From: Thermotogae bacterium
Lineage (GTDB): Bacteria > Hydrothermota > Hydrothermia > LBFQ01
Length of the DNA stretch: 55,805 nucleotides
Reading direction: 5' to 3'
Assembly: GCA_013153965.1 (NCBI GenBank)
Contig: JAADDJ010000014.1
Span: 1-55,805, forward strand
The translations under genes and the position numbers were made by a program. The notes below the pieces were generated by a model. The model was not told where the DNA came from, made no database searches, and worked only from the letters and a program-made list of their open reading frames with translations. Of this stretch, positions 23,188 to 31,333 are shown piece by piece. Within the stretch, counting starts at the first letter, position 1, and each line of letters opens with the position of its first letter.

Positions 23188-24782
23188 TTCTGCTGTCCCT
23201 CTCCTTCTCCGTCGTTGCCCTCGCTCCCCTCCGGAAGGAGGACATAGACCTCAACCCTTCTGTCCTTGGCGAGACCCTTGCCCGTAGGCTCAAAGATGGT
23301 ATAGTTGGCCACCTCCTCAAAGCGATCCTCGCTCAGGTCAAACTGTCTGATGAGGTACTCCTTCACGGCCAAGGCCCTCTTCTTGGAGAGGAGCTCGTTG
23401 TAGAAGGCTCCGCCCCTGCGGTCCGCGTGCCCGCGGATGATCACCTTGGCGTAGGGCTCCTTCATCAGGATCTCGCCCACCTTATTCAGCTCCTTCTGAT
23501 ACTTGGGCTTGATTATGGTCTTGTCGGTGTCAAAATACACGATGGTGACCAGCTTGGGCTTGCGGGAGAGCTTCTTGTGGAGCTTGACCTTCAGGACGGC
23601 GTCGGTCATGAGATTCACGCCCACGTCAAGGGGCTGGTAGTTGTCGTCGTCCTTGGAGATGGTCACCAGATAGTTGGAGGCGGGAAGGCTGTCGTTGCGG
23701 TAGGTACCGCTCTGATCCGTCGTACCCTCGGCATTCACCTTACCCACTATCTTCACCTTCGCCCCCTCAATGGGCTCTCCGGACAGGGAATCTACGACTA
23801 TCACCATCAGGGTCCGGGGGCCCAGCTCCTCAACGGCCTGGACGACGGCGGGACCACCGGGACCCATGACCCCGGGAGTGACGGGGCCGTAGATCCTCTC
23901 CGCTATGCGGGCGGGGGAGACGTGGGCGCCCACGAAGAGCTCCCAGTTCCACTCCCACTTCTCGGGATCGTCGGGAGAGAGGTAGTACCTATTGACGTAG
24001 TAGTTCATGGATATATTGGTCCCTACGCTGAGGACCAGACCGCCGTTGAAGAACCTGTAGCGCACCATGGGGGTGGCGAAGAGGTAATCCGCATCAAAGG
24101 ATATGGGTCCGTAATACTTGAGCTCAAAGCCGCTCTCCAGATCGTAATACGTGGTGAATATTCCGAGGCCCACGTAGAGGGGATTCTCGGCGAGGCCACC
24201 CTTCTTCGCATCAACGTTGTAGCCGAATCCGAGGGCGAGGTTAGCCAGAAGTCTGGTGGACCACTGCTCGCTGACGAAGTCGTACCCTCCGGCGACGCCT
24301 ATGCGAGCCCCGAAGAGACCCTCACGCACCTTGAAGGAATCTACGTAGTCGCCCACCTGTATGGGTCCCTTCTGGGTCTCACCCACGGGTATGAGGAGGC
24401 TCAAGAGCCCGGAGACGCCCCAGTTCTTACGGTTGAGGAACTGGTACTTGGCGCCGAGCTCAAAGTCCCTCATACCGCCGAACCAGCGGTCGGGCTGGGT
24501 GGTGTCGTCAAGCTGCCCCTTGTTGAGCCAGTTTATACCCTTGAGGGTGGCGTATATTTCCAAGTTGCGGATGGGAACGGTGTTGATAGATCCCCAACCC
24601 AAAAGGAAATCCTGAATGCCGTAAGGACTGCTCCATATTTTTTCGGCGTATATGGTGGTCTCAAGGTAGTTAAGATAACCACCGCTCACCAGCTTTTCGG
24701 TAGATGCTCTCCAATCAAAAATGTCAAAGTACCCACTTGCCCCCGTATTGGAGAGGTAGCCTATAAGCGCCAACATGGTCAT
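23184..24782 (-). CDS. Outer-membrane protein: beta-barrel plus carboxypeptidase-regulatory-like plus OmpA domain
   Basis: 532 residues. Residues about 15-290 look like a barrel (many Tyr/Trp/Gly-rich alternating strands such as FELKYYGPISFDADYLF). Residues about 325-405 are a CarboxypepD_reg-like fold (VVDSLSGEPIEGAKVKIVG, then GTYRNDSLPASNYLVTI). Residues about 415-520 are an OmpA peptidoglycan-binding domain: IVYFDTDKTIIKPKYQKEL and IIRGHADRRGGAFYNELLSKKRALAV with the conserved Asp and Arg. The tail is Glu/Gly rich. Probably anchors the outer membrane to the wall. The N-terminus MTMLALIGYLSNTGASG lacks a classical signal. The ATG at 24782 lies three bases after the 3' end of tRNA-Lys, with no promoter or SD between. 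Confidence 0.85.
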   Translation of the reverse strand: MTMLALIGYLSNTGASGYFDIFDWRASTEKLVSGGYLNYLETTIYAEKIWSSPYGIQDFLLGWGSINTVPIRNLEIYATLKGINWLNKGQLDDTTQPDRWFGGMRDFELGAKYQFLNRKNWGVSGLLSLLIPVGETQKGPIQVGDYVDSFKVREGLFGARIGVAGGYDFVSEQWSTRLLANLALGFGYNVDAKKGGLAENPLYVGLGIFTTYYDLESGFELKYYGPISFDADYLFATPMVRYRFFNGGLVLSVGTNISMNYYVNRYYLSPDDPEKWEWNWELFVGAHVSPARIAERIYGPVTPGVMGPGGPAVVQAVEELGPRTLMVIVVDSLSGEPIEGAKVKIVGKVNAEGTTDQSGTYRNDSLPASNYLVTISKDDDNYQPLDVGVNLMTDAVLKVKLHKKLSRKPKLVTIVYFDTDKTIIKPKYQKELNKVGEILMKEPYAKVIIRGHADRRGGAFYNELLSKKRALAVKEYLIRQFDLSEDRFEEVANYTIFEPTGKGLAKDRRVEVYVLLPEGSEGNDGEGEGQQK

Positions 24783-24785
24783 AAG

Positions 24786-24858
24786 TGCCCCGCGAGGGAC
24801 TCGAACCCCCGACCCGCGGATTAAGAATCCGCTGCTCTGCCTGCTGAGCTAGCGGGGC
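24786..24858 (-). tRNA. tRNA-Lys (anticodon CUU)
   Basis: 73 bases with A73; CCA not encoded. Acceptor GCCCCGC/GCGGGGC, D arm AGCTCAGCAGGCAGAGC, anticodon arm GCGGA-TTCTTAA-TCCGC, T arm GGGGGTTCGAGTCCCTC. After A73 the sequence is CTTATG, where ATG starts the OmpA-type gene. There is no T-run. Confidence 0.96.
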
Positions 24859-24870
24859 ATGAAGGTGGAT

Positions 24871-24876
24871 ATTATA
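24871..24876 (-). promoter_or_regulatory. -10 element of tRNA-Lys (and probably of the OmpA-ribH genes)
   Basis: TATAAT 12 bases before the tRNA 5' end. The TAA inside it is the stop codon of the upstream glycosyltransferase. Confidence 0.7.
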
Positions 24877-25861
24877 GAGCGGAAAGATGGGCGTGTAGAA
24901 CTTCGCTAAAACCCTTTACCATCTCCCTCACGTCCGGCACGAGGGCCCTGCTTTCCGCCGCGTGGCGGCGGAAACTTTCGGGATCCTCCAGCACCCGCCT
25001 TATCTCCCGCGCCACCTGCTCGGGGGATACATTTACCACTCTGACGCCCGGGAAGGACCACACCTCCGCCCCATCCACAGCCGTGGCCACGACCGGAGTC
25101 CCGCAGGCTATGGCCTCCATGACCGGGAAGCCCAGACCCTCGCTCCGGGATGTGAGGACGAAAAGGTCGGCCGAAGAGTAAAGACGTCTCAGAGCGGCGT
25201 CGTTCTCCGGGATGAACCTCCTCGTGGGGAAGGGAAGACCGCCCACGGGAGGACCTCCGACCAACCATATCTCCAAGTCGCAGCACCCAGAGAGGATTTC
25301 CATAGCCTCCCTGAAGATGTCCAACCCCTTACGGCGCTCCCTGCGGGGCATGTACATGAGGACCCTCTCCGCTCTCCTCATGTGGGGGTCGGGGTCCGGA
25401 TAGAATACGGACTTATCCACACCGGCGGGGATCACGTGGCGAGCCCCGACCGCCCGCGCCAGGGCGGGGTTGTAGGTTATCTTCTCTATAGGTAGGCGGT
25501 AGGTTAGGGCGGCGGCCCCCTTCAAGATGGGGTTGGAGTAGAAGCGGCTCTCAACGTCCTGAACGAAGTAGAGCATCCTGCGGGAGAAGGGATAGAGGTA
25601 CGCGGTGGGCCAGAAGTTGGCCACGACCACGTCGTACTCACGGAGCATGGAGGCGTACCTGAGAAGGGCCGAAAGGCGGTTCCGGCCGGGGACCGTCCTC
25701 CTTATGACCTCCCGCCGGATGTGAAAGGGAGTGTCCCCCCTACCCTCCGGATAGATGATGGTGGGCTCGTAGCCGAAATCCACCAGACCGTTCGCTATCT
25801 CAAGGATCTTCCTAACACCGCCGAACTTACCGAGACTTAGGAGGGGAAAGGCGACCCTCAA
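24872..25861 (-). CDS. Glycosyltransferase, GT4 family
   Basis: 329 residues, GT-B fold. N-terminal MRVAFPLLSLGKFGGVRKILEIANGL; C-terminal nucleotide-sugar half with MYMPRRERRKGLDIF, LVGGPPVGG and SSADLFVLTSRSEGLGFPVMEAIACGTPVV (the GT4 Glu-x7-Glu region). Acceptor unknown. The TTG start at 25861 comes directly after the TAG of the lipoprotein gene, so it depends on translation of that gene. Its stop falls in the tRNA-Lys promoter. Confidence 0.87.
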   Translation of the reverse strand: MRVAFPLLSLGKFGGVRKILEIANGLVDFGYEPTIIYPEGRGDTPFHIRREVIRRTVPGRNRLSALLRYASMLREYDVVVANFWPTAYLYPFSRRMLYFVQDVESRFYSNPILKGAAALTYRLPIEKITYNPALARAVGARHVIPAGVDKSVFYPDPDPHMRRAERVLMYMPRRERRKGLDIFREAMEILSGCCDLEIWLVGGPPVGGLPFPTRRFIPENDAALRRLYSSADLFVLTSRSEGLGFPVMEAIACGTPVVATAVDGAEVWSFPGVRVVNVSPEQVAREIRRVLEDPESFRRHAAESRALVPDVREMVKGFSEVLHAHLSAL

Positions 25862-26317
25862 CTACTCGGATCCCTCCAAGACCTTCACCTCGGGTATCTT
25901 GCCGTCAAACTTGACCCACTTTCCTCCGCCGGTTATGCGCCACCTCCAGGATACCTCGTAGGTCTTCTTGGTGGGTACGTTTATGGCCCGAGCGTAGTAT
26001 ATCACGAAGACGGTATCACCCTTGCGCTCAACCCTCCATCCGGATGTGTCGGGACGTGCCACGTTGGGTACGTAAGCTATGTTGCCCGTAGCCGCCGCCT
26101 TTATCAGCTTGCTCATGAACTGGGGATCCTTGGCCCGCTTCCCCTCGTACTGGGCCACCACGACCGCCACACCCTTCCCCCCGCGCACGATCTCCTTCTG
26201 GGATTCCGTCAGATTCGCCTTCACCTTCTTTATGGCCGCCTCGTCGGAGAGGGTTCCGCCTCCCCCGCACGAGGTTATCAAGGCCACCGTGAATATTGCG
26301 GTCAAAACTTTACGCAT
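25862..26317 (-). CDS. Lipoprotein of unknown function
   Basis: 151 residues from the ATG at 26317. A normal lipoprotein signal, MRKVLTAIFTVALITSC, places the lipidated Cys at residue 17 followed by GGGG. The mature part has Lys-rich helices (EAAIKKVKANLTESQKEI) and a beta-like C-terminal half (SGWRVERKGDTVFVIYYARA, then TYEVSWRWRI). The family is not recognised. An ATG 18 bases upstream (26335) lies behind the TAAAAT at 26326-26331 and is not expected in the mRNA. First gene of a two-gene unit with a GT4; divergent from gcvPB. Confidence 0.7.
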   Translation of the reverse strand: MRKVLTAIFTVALITSCGGGGTLSDEAAIKKVKANLTESQKEIVRGGKGVAVVVAQYEGKRAKDPQFMSKLIKAAATGNIAYVPNVARPDTSGWRVERKGDTVFVIYYARAINVPTKKTYEVSWRWRITGGGKWVKFDGKIPEVKVLEGSE

Positions 26318-26325
26318 AGGTGGAG

Positions 26326-26331
26326 ATTTTA
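26326..26331 (-). promoter_or_regulatory. -10 element of the lipoprotein-GT4 operon
   Basis: TAAAAT with an eight-base gap (CTCCACCT) to the ATG at 26317. It excludes the in-frame ATG at 26335. Confidence 0.7.
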
Positions 26332-26340
26332 ACACCGAAG

Positions 26341-27858
26341 ATGGCGGAAATTGACCCGAGCGGCTCCACTCCCGCGGGGGAGGTTGCGTCCTTAGAATGG
26401 AACTCCATGCTCGTGAAGGATTTCAAGGTGATATTTGAAAAACATAGGGAGGGGGCGCCCACCTTCCCCGTGCCGGACTTTCCGGAGGAGTACGACCTTC
26501 CGCCGGAGCTCGCGAGGACCGCTCCCCTGAACCTTCCGGAGGTGCCCGAGAACGAGGTCGTGAGGCACTACGTGAGGCTCTCCCAGAAGAACTGGGGCGT
26601 TGATATAGGCTTCTACCCTCTGGGATCATGCACGATGAAGTACAACCCCAAGTTCAACGAGGACGTTTCCCGCCTGCCCGGATTCACCCACCTGCATCCC
26701 CACGCGCCGGAGCATCTGGTTCAGGGTGCCCTCCGTCTCATGTACGACCTTCAGGAGTACCTCAAGCGGCTCACCGGCTTCAGCGGGGCCACACTCCAAC
26801 CCGTCGCCGGAGCCAGCGGGGAGCTTACGGGCATCTTCATAATAAAGGCCTACCTGCGACACAGGGGGGAGACCGAGAGGGATGAGGTCCTGATACCGGA
26901 CTCCGCACACGGAACGAATCCGGCCACCGCCTCCATGGCGGGCTTCAAGGCCATAGAGGTCAGGTCAAACTCCAACGGTACGCTGGACGTTGAGGACCTA
27001 AAGTCCAAGCTGTCGGATCGCACGGTGGGGCTCATGATAACCAACCCCAACACCTTGGGCCTCTTTGAGAGGGATATACGCAGGATAACGGACCTCGTCC
27101 ATGAGGCTGGCGGTCAGGTGTACATGGATGGGGCGAATTACAACGCCCTGATGGGTTGGGTATCTCTCGCTGATCTGGGTATAGACGTGGTTCATCTGAA
27201 CCTGCACAAGACCTTCTCAACTCCCCACGGCGGGGGAGGCCCCGGCGCCGGCGTCGTTTTAGTCAAAGAGCATCTATGGCCCTTCGTCCCCGTCCCCACG
27301 GTTGAGTACGATGAGGAGAGGGGGATGTACCATCTCAACTGGGACAGGCCTCTGAGCATAGGCAAGGTCCATGCCTTCTACGGCCACTTCCTCGTCGCGA
27401 TAAGGGCCTACGCGTACATCCTGTCCATGGGTGGGGAGGGGTTGCGGCAGGCGGCCGCCGACGCCGTCCTGAACGCGAACTACCTTCGCCATCTCCTTGA
27501 GGGAGAGTACAAGGTGGCCTATCCGACGAGGAACATGCACGAATTCGTCCTCACGGGTATGCCCATAAAGCGGGACACGGGCGTGCGCACCTACGACATA
27601 GCCAAGCGCCTCCTTGATTACGGCTTCCACGCACCCACGGTGTATTTCCCCCTCATAGTGCCGGAGGCCATGATGATAGAGCCCACCGAGACCGAGACCA
27701 AGGAGACCTTGGAGGCCTTCGCCGATACCCTCATAAAGATAAAGCGGGAAGCGTACGAGAATCCGGATCTGGTTAAAACCGCCCCGCACGAGACCCCGGT
27801 CCGCAGGCTTGACGAGGTGAAGGCTGCGAAGCAGCTGAAGGTGAAGTGGGAGGGATAG
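26341..27858 (+). CDS. gcvPB: Glycine dehydrogenase (decarboxylating) subunit 2
   Basis: PLP-binding subunit of the two-subunit P protein of the glycine cleavage system; decarboxylates glycine and passes the aminomethyl group to lipoyl-GcvH. 505 residues from ATG 26341. Motifs: GFYPLGSCTMKYNP (about 90-103), DSAHGTNPATA, MDGANYNALMG and NLHKTFSTPHGGGGPG, in which Lys290 is the predicted PLP lysine. A GTG at 26320 gives seven more residues but overlaps the divergent promoter region. No TANAAT lies close upstream, so the promoter is unclear. Subunit 1, gcvT, gcvH and lpd are not in the window. Confidence 0.95.
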   Translation: MAEIDPSGSTPAGEVASLEWNSMLVKDFKVIFEKHREGAPTFPVPDFPEEYDLPPELARTAPLNLPEVPENEVVRHYVRLSQKNWGVDIGFYPLGSCTMKYNPKFNEDVSRLPGFTHLHPHAPEHLVQGALRLMYDLQEYLKRLTGFSGATLQPVAGASGELTGIFIIKAYLRHRGETERDEVLIPDSAHGTNPATASMAGFKAIEVRSNSNGTLDVEDLKSKLSDRTVGLMITNPNTLGLFERDIRRITDLVHEAGGQVYMDGANYNALMGWVSLADLGIDVVHLNLHKTFSTPHGGGGPGAGVVLVKEHLWPFVPVPTVEYDEERGMYHLNWDRPLSIGKVHAFYGHFLVAIRAYAYILSMGGEGLRQAAADAVLNANYLRHLLEGEYKVAYPTRNMHEFVLTGMPIKRDTGVRTYDIAKRLLDYGFHAPTVYFPLIVPEAMMIEPTETETKETLEAFADTLIKIKREAYENPDLVKTAPHETPVRRLDEVKAAKQLKVKWEG

Positions 27859-28449
27859 ATGCTTCTGCTCTTGGGATTCTCTCCGAAGGTGCCCGTCAGC
27901 CTCTACGTATATGAGGAGCACTGGGGGGCGACCATCCCCATCGCGAAGGTTGAGGGAAACGAGGGTGTGGTGCTGAAGACCGAGGGAAGCATAACCCACT
28001 ACTGTGAGGTTGAAGTTCCCGACTCCATACTGGACCCCGAGAGGTGGAAGGCTCTGAGGGACAGCTACAGGTTCTTCCAAGGCACGGACCTGCCCACCTA
28101 CCACTTCGTGTATAGGGCGGGCGACTTTGAGAAGCATGTAATCACCTACGGTCCCCCCAACATATCCCCATTCCTCGGCTCCGTCTTCTCCACCCTCACG
28201 CAGGCCGAGTGCAGGCGGGAGGTTGTACCCAAGCGTATAGTCCTCTCTTGGGAGGAGGTGTTCGTCAAGCGCCGCGCCGCACCCATGGGCGAGTACGAGA
28301 GGCTCCTCGGCAAGAGGGAGGTCAAGGGGGAGGACCTCAAGCTGGCTTACTCAATGCTAAAGAGGTTCGGCCACGACTTCTTCACGGGCGTGATCCTGAT
28401 GGACAGCAAGGGTAGGACGTGGCTCGTCAAGGGTGAGGTTAGCCTGTAG
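27859..28449 (+). CDS. Protein of unknown function, possibly exported
   Basis: 196 residues. ATG starts on the base after the gcvPB stop. The N-terminus MLLLLGFSPKVPVSLYV is a hydrophobic stretch of only six to seven residues; the rest mixes beta-like strands (VVLKTEGSITHYCEVEV) with a charged helical C-terminus (KREVKGEDLKLAYSMLKRFG). The family is not recognised. It lies between gcvPB and tsaE, three bases before tsaE, so the three are probably co-transcribed, but no functional link is evident. Confidence 0.55.
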   Translation: MLLLLGFSPKVPVSLYVYEEHWGATIPIAKVEGNEGVVLKTEGSITHYCEVEVPDSILDPERWKALRDSYRFFQGTDLPTYHFVYRAGDFEKHVITYGPPNISPFLGSVFSTLTQAECRREVVPKRIVLSWEEVFVKRRAAPMGEYERLLGKREVKGEDLKLAYSMLKRFGHDFFTGVILMDSKGRTWLVKGEVSL

Positions 28450-28452
28450 CGT

Positions 28453-28872
28453 ATGGGCGTCGTGAGGCGTTTCATAACCCGGAGTCCGGAGGAGACGGAG
28501 GTTTTGGGTCAATTCGTATTCTGCCGATACGCGAGGAGGTACCGGACCTTCCTACTCTTCGGTGAGATGGGGAGTGGCAAGACGACCTTCGTCAGGGGGT
28601 TCGCCGGAGCCGCCGGCTACGGGAACGTCCGCAGCCCCACCTTCACCATGGTTTCGGTCTATCCGACCCCATCGGGGAGGATACACCACGTGGACCTATA
28701 CCGGCTGGAGGCACCGGACGCCCTCTACAGCTTGGGCTTTATGGACATGATCGGACGGGATATAGTGATAGTTGAGTGGGCGGAGAATCTGCCGGAGGAT
28801 GTGGAGGCCGTACGGATAGACCTAAGTGTTAAAGGCGAAGGGGAGAGGGTGATCACCGTTAGCCTCCCTTAA
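28453..28872 (+). CDS. tsaE: tRNA threonylcarbamoyladenosine biosynthesis ATPase TsaE
   Basis: Essential ATPase that regulates the TsaB-TsaD complex in forming t6A37 of ANN-decoding tRNAs. 139 residues, family length. Walker A GEMGSGKTT at 37-45, followed by FVRGFAGAAG, then SPTFTMVSVYP, the conserved HHVDLYRL and IVIVEWAENLP (Walker B-like Glu-Trp). The gene ends CCT-TAA where TAA is part of the next gene's TAAAAT. tsaB and tsaD are not in the window. Confidence 0.95.
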   Translation: MGVVRRFITRSPEETEVLGQFVFCRYARRYRTFLLFGEMGSGKTTFVRGFAGAAGYGNVRSPTFTMVSVYPTPSGRIHHVDLYRLEAPDALYSLGFMDMIGRDIVIVEWAENLPEDVEAVRIDLSVKGEGERVITVSLP

Positions 28873-28875
28873 AAT
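28870..28875 (+). promoter_or_regulatory. -10 element of the barrel-purD unit, overlapping the tsaE stop
   Basis: TAAAAT whose TAA is the tsaE stop codon. Eight bases (ATCGCCTT) to the ATG at 28884. Confidence 0.65.
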
Positions 28876-28883
28876 ATCGCCTT

Positions 28884-29606
28884 ATGCTGTACTTTGTTCC
28901 TTTCTTCCAGTTCGGAACCGTATCGCTGACACACTTCAACCGTTGGGTTGAAAAGGAGAGGAGCAACGATTACGACCTTCCGTACCAGCGCTCCGCGCTG
29001 GGGTTCGGTCTGGGGCTCGGCTATCGTGCGTACATCTTTGATGTGGGCTTTGATGGACGGATGCTCTACTCCTCGTCGGGTGCCACGGACGTACCCCTGA
29101 CGACGGGAGTATCCTTCTCCTACCGCCACACCCTCCTCAACTTTATATTCTCCGTCCCCGTGGGAATATCCTACCCCCTCAGCGAGTCCTTCCGCCTCTA
29201 CGCGGGGGCGAATCTCCTGATGGGGTTCTCCAACCTGTACGTGTATGACTCCCTGCACTACAGCATCTTCGGGAGCAACGTTTGGAGCACGGAGGATGCC
29301 TCCCTATCCTCCGCCTCAACTGGCATGGGTGTGCTCCTCGGGGGCGACATAGCCCTATCCTCAAGCTTGAGCCTGTTTCTGCGGGTGGGGTACGAGGTCC
29401 TCGCCTTCAGCGGCTACAAGGGTAAGGCCACGTACGAGAACTCCGATGGGGACACGGACGAGAAGACCGTGTATTGGGTCTTCAACCCCAACAACAACAA
29501 CATATATCTGGACACGAGTCCTCCCGGGGACGGTGAGGTGTATGCTAAGGAGGATCTCAACGGCTTCAGGTTCTCGCTTGGTTTCAAGGTCCTCCTCGGG
29601 AGGTGA
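28884..29606 (+). CDS. Probable outer-membrane beta-barrel protein
   Basis: 240 residues made of alternating amphipathic strands rich in Tyr, Phe, Gly and Ser (LGFGLGLGYRAYIFDVGFDG, RLYAGANLLMGFSNLYVYDS) and ending FRFSLGFKVLLGR. The architecture fits the small OmpW/OmpA-barrel type of about eight strands; a family cannot be named. The N-terminus MLYFVPFFQFGTVSLTHFNR has no basic residue and no clear cleavage site before barrel-like sequence. purD follows three bases after the stop. Confidence 0.6.
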   Translation: MLYFVPFFQFGTVSLTHFNRWVEKERSNDYDLPYQRSALGFGLGLGYRAYIFDVGFDGRMLYSSSGATDVPLTTGVSFSYRHTLLNFIFSVPVGISYPLSESFRLYAGANLLMGFSNLYVYDSLHYSIFGSNVWSTEDASLSSASTGMGVLLGGDIALSSSLSLFLRVGYEVLAFSGYKGKATYENSDGDTDEKTVYWVFNPNNNNIYLDTSPPGDGEVYAKEDLNGFRFSLGFKVLLGR

Positions 29607-29609
29607 GGC

Positions 29610-30866
29610 ATGAGGATCCTCGTGGTGGGGAAGGGCGGCCGAGAGAGCGCCATAGTGTGGAAGCTTGCCCAATCCTCCCTCAACCCCACCCTCTACACCG
29701 CCCCCGGCAATCCCTTCACGGGACGCTACGGCACCAACGTGCCCATAAAAGACAGCGACATAGACGCCCTCATAGACTTCGCCCTCCGGGAGGGGATAGA
29801 CGTGATATTCCCGGGGGGTGAGACCCCCATAGCTCTGGGCATAGCCGACGAGGCGGAGAGGAGAGGGATACCGGTGCTGGCCCCCAAGAGGGCGGCGGCC
29901 AAGTTGGAGTCCAGCAAGATATGGGCCAAGAGCTTCGCCAAGAGATACCGGGTACCCACGGCCGACTTTGAGGTCTTCACGGAGGACGAGTTTGAGGATG
30001 CCGTTGAGTACGTGAAGGCCCAGAAGTTCCCCATAGTCATAAAGGCCGACGGTCTGGCCGGCGGCAAGGGGGTGGTCGTGGCCCGGAGCGTGGGCGAGGC
30101 CATAAACACTCTGGACCAGTTCATAAACAGGGGGAAATTCGGTGAGGCCTCCAAGAGGGTGGTGATTGAGAGGTTCCTCGTGGGGGAGGAGGTGTCGGTC
30201 TTCGCCATATCGGACGGCCACCGGTGGAAGGTGTTCGCGTACGCTCGCGACTACAAGCGCCTCAACGATGGGGATACCGGCCCCAACACGGGAGGGATGG
30301 GCTCCATATCCCCCGTGGCCTTGGATGAGGAGACCCGCCGACTCATAGAGGAGAACGTGGTCAGGAGAACGTTTGAGGGGCTCGCCCGGGAGGGGTTGCC
30401 GTACAAGGGTATCCTATACTTCGGACTCATGCTCACGGAGAACGGTCCCTTCGTTTTAGAGTACAACGTACGTCTGGGGGATCCGGAGACGCAGGCGATA
30501 ATGCCACTCCTGAATTACGACTTCGGAGAGCTGGTAGTCTCCGCCGCCGGAGGAAGGTTGAAGGGGGAGATCATCCGGGAGCCCGAAGGGTACTCCTGCT
30601 GCGTGGTCTTAGCCTCAAAGGGTTATCCGGAGAGGCCCATAACGGGATTCCCCATAGAGGGATTGGAGGAGGCGGAGAGGGTGGCCGACGCCATCTTTCT
30701 GGCGGGCGTAAGGGAGGAGAATGGAAGGCTCATAACCGCCGGAGGCCGAGTCCTATCGGTGGTGGGCGTCGCCGATAGCCTGCAGAAGGCCCGAGAGAAG
30801 GCCTACGAGGCCGTCTCCCGCATACACTTTGAGGGTATGCACTACAGGAAGGATATAGGTCTTTAG
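29610..30866 (+). CDS. purD: Phosphoribosylamine--glycine ligase
   Basis: Second step of purine synthesis: joins glycine to 5-phosphoribosylamine with ATP. 418 residues, ATP-grasp. The N-terminal domain begins MRILVVGKGGRESAIVWKL (variant of GxGGREHA with Ser in place of the usual His); ATP-grasp parts include VIKADGLAGGKGVVVA (about 145-160), GPNTGGMGSISP and YFGLMLTENGPFVLEYNVRLGDPE. Start ATG at 29610 with GGGAGGTGA just upstream. It shares a transcript with the barrel gene before it. Confidence 0.96.
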   Translation: MRILVVGKGGRESAIVWKLAQSSLNPTLYTAPGNPFTGRYGTNVPIKDSDIDALIDFALREGIDVIFPGGETPIALGIADEAERRGIPVLAPKRAAAKLESSKIWAKSFAKRYRVPTADFEVFTEDEFEDAVEYVKAQKFPIVIKADGLAGGKGVVVARSVGEAINTLDQFINRGKFGEASKRVVIERFLVGEEVSVFAISDGHRWKVFAYARDYKRLNDGDTGPNTGGMGSISPVALDEETRRLIEENVVRRTFEGLAREGLPYKGILYFGLMLTENGPFVLEYNVRLGDPETQAIMPLLNYDFGELVVSAAGGRLKGEIIREPEGYSCCVVLASKGYPERPITGFPIEGLEEAERVADAIFLAGVREENGRLITAGGRVLSVVGVADSLQKAREKAYEAVSRIHFEGMHYRKDIGL

Positions 30867-30876
30867 GCTCCGTCCG

Positions 30877-30882
30877 TAAAAT
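30877..30882 (+). promoter_or_regulatory. -10 element of the lipoprotein/OM-protein pair
   Basis: TAAAAT with a seven-base gap (ATCCCCT) to the ATG at 30890. Confidence 0.65.
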
Positions 30883-30889
30883 ATCCCCT

Positions 30890-31330
30890 ATGGTCAGATT
30901 GCGATTCGGTTCAATGATTTTCGTGGTCCTCTCGCTGGCCGGGTGCTTCACTCCCCCCTCACCTTTTCCCTACGAGTACGACGTTGAGCTGGTGAGGGTG
31001 TCGGCGGATTCGGCCGACACGGCCATATCCGTGAGTTTGGAGGGTACGTACGTGGAGGCCTACGCCGATACCGGATTTACGATTTTGGTCAGGAGGTCCG
31101 TTGTGAATGTGGCCGGTGAGAGGTACGCCGTCGTTGATTCCTTCTGGCTACCCGAAGGGACGTACTACATCAGGGCTTGGAAGGACGTGGATGGAGATAG
31201 CATGCTGTCGCCCGGAGATATCTACGGCGCCCTATGCGCCGAGGATACGGTGTGCCTTCAGGCTAAACCCTTCTACGCTGATCCTTGGGATAACATAAGG
31301 ATACTGGTGAGCATATACGGAGGGAGGTGA
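30890..31330 (+). CDS. Lipoprotein of unknown function
   Basis: 146 residues. Classical lipoprotein signal MVRLRFGSMIFVVLSLAGC with the lipobox LAGC and Cys19. The mature part has beta-sandwich-like strands and YYIRAWKDVDGDSMLSPGDIYG (about 94-115), an Asp-rich loop that resembles calcium-binding turns or the Ig-like periplasmic DUF2141 proteins; I would not assign it. Two cysteines (CAEDTVC) may form a disulfide. Operon with the following OM-like protein, whose ATG lies three bases after the stop behind a GGGAGGTGAGG. Confidence 0.6.
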   Translation: MVRLRFGSMIFVVLSLAGCFTPPSPFPYEYDVELVRVSADSADTAISVSLEGTYVEAYADTGFTILVRRSVVNVAGERYAVVDSFWLPEGTYYIRAWKDVDGDSMLSPGDIYGALCAEDTVCLQAKPFYADPWDNIRILVSIYGGR

Positions 31331-31333
31331 GGT

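Noticed and set aside
26317..26335. ATG at 26335 for the lipoprotein
   Set aside because: It lies upstream of the -10 at 26326-26331 and would place polar residues before a perfect lipoprotein signal.
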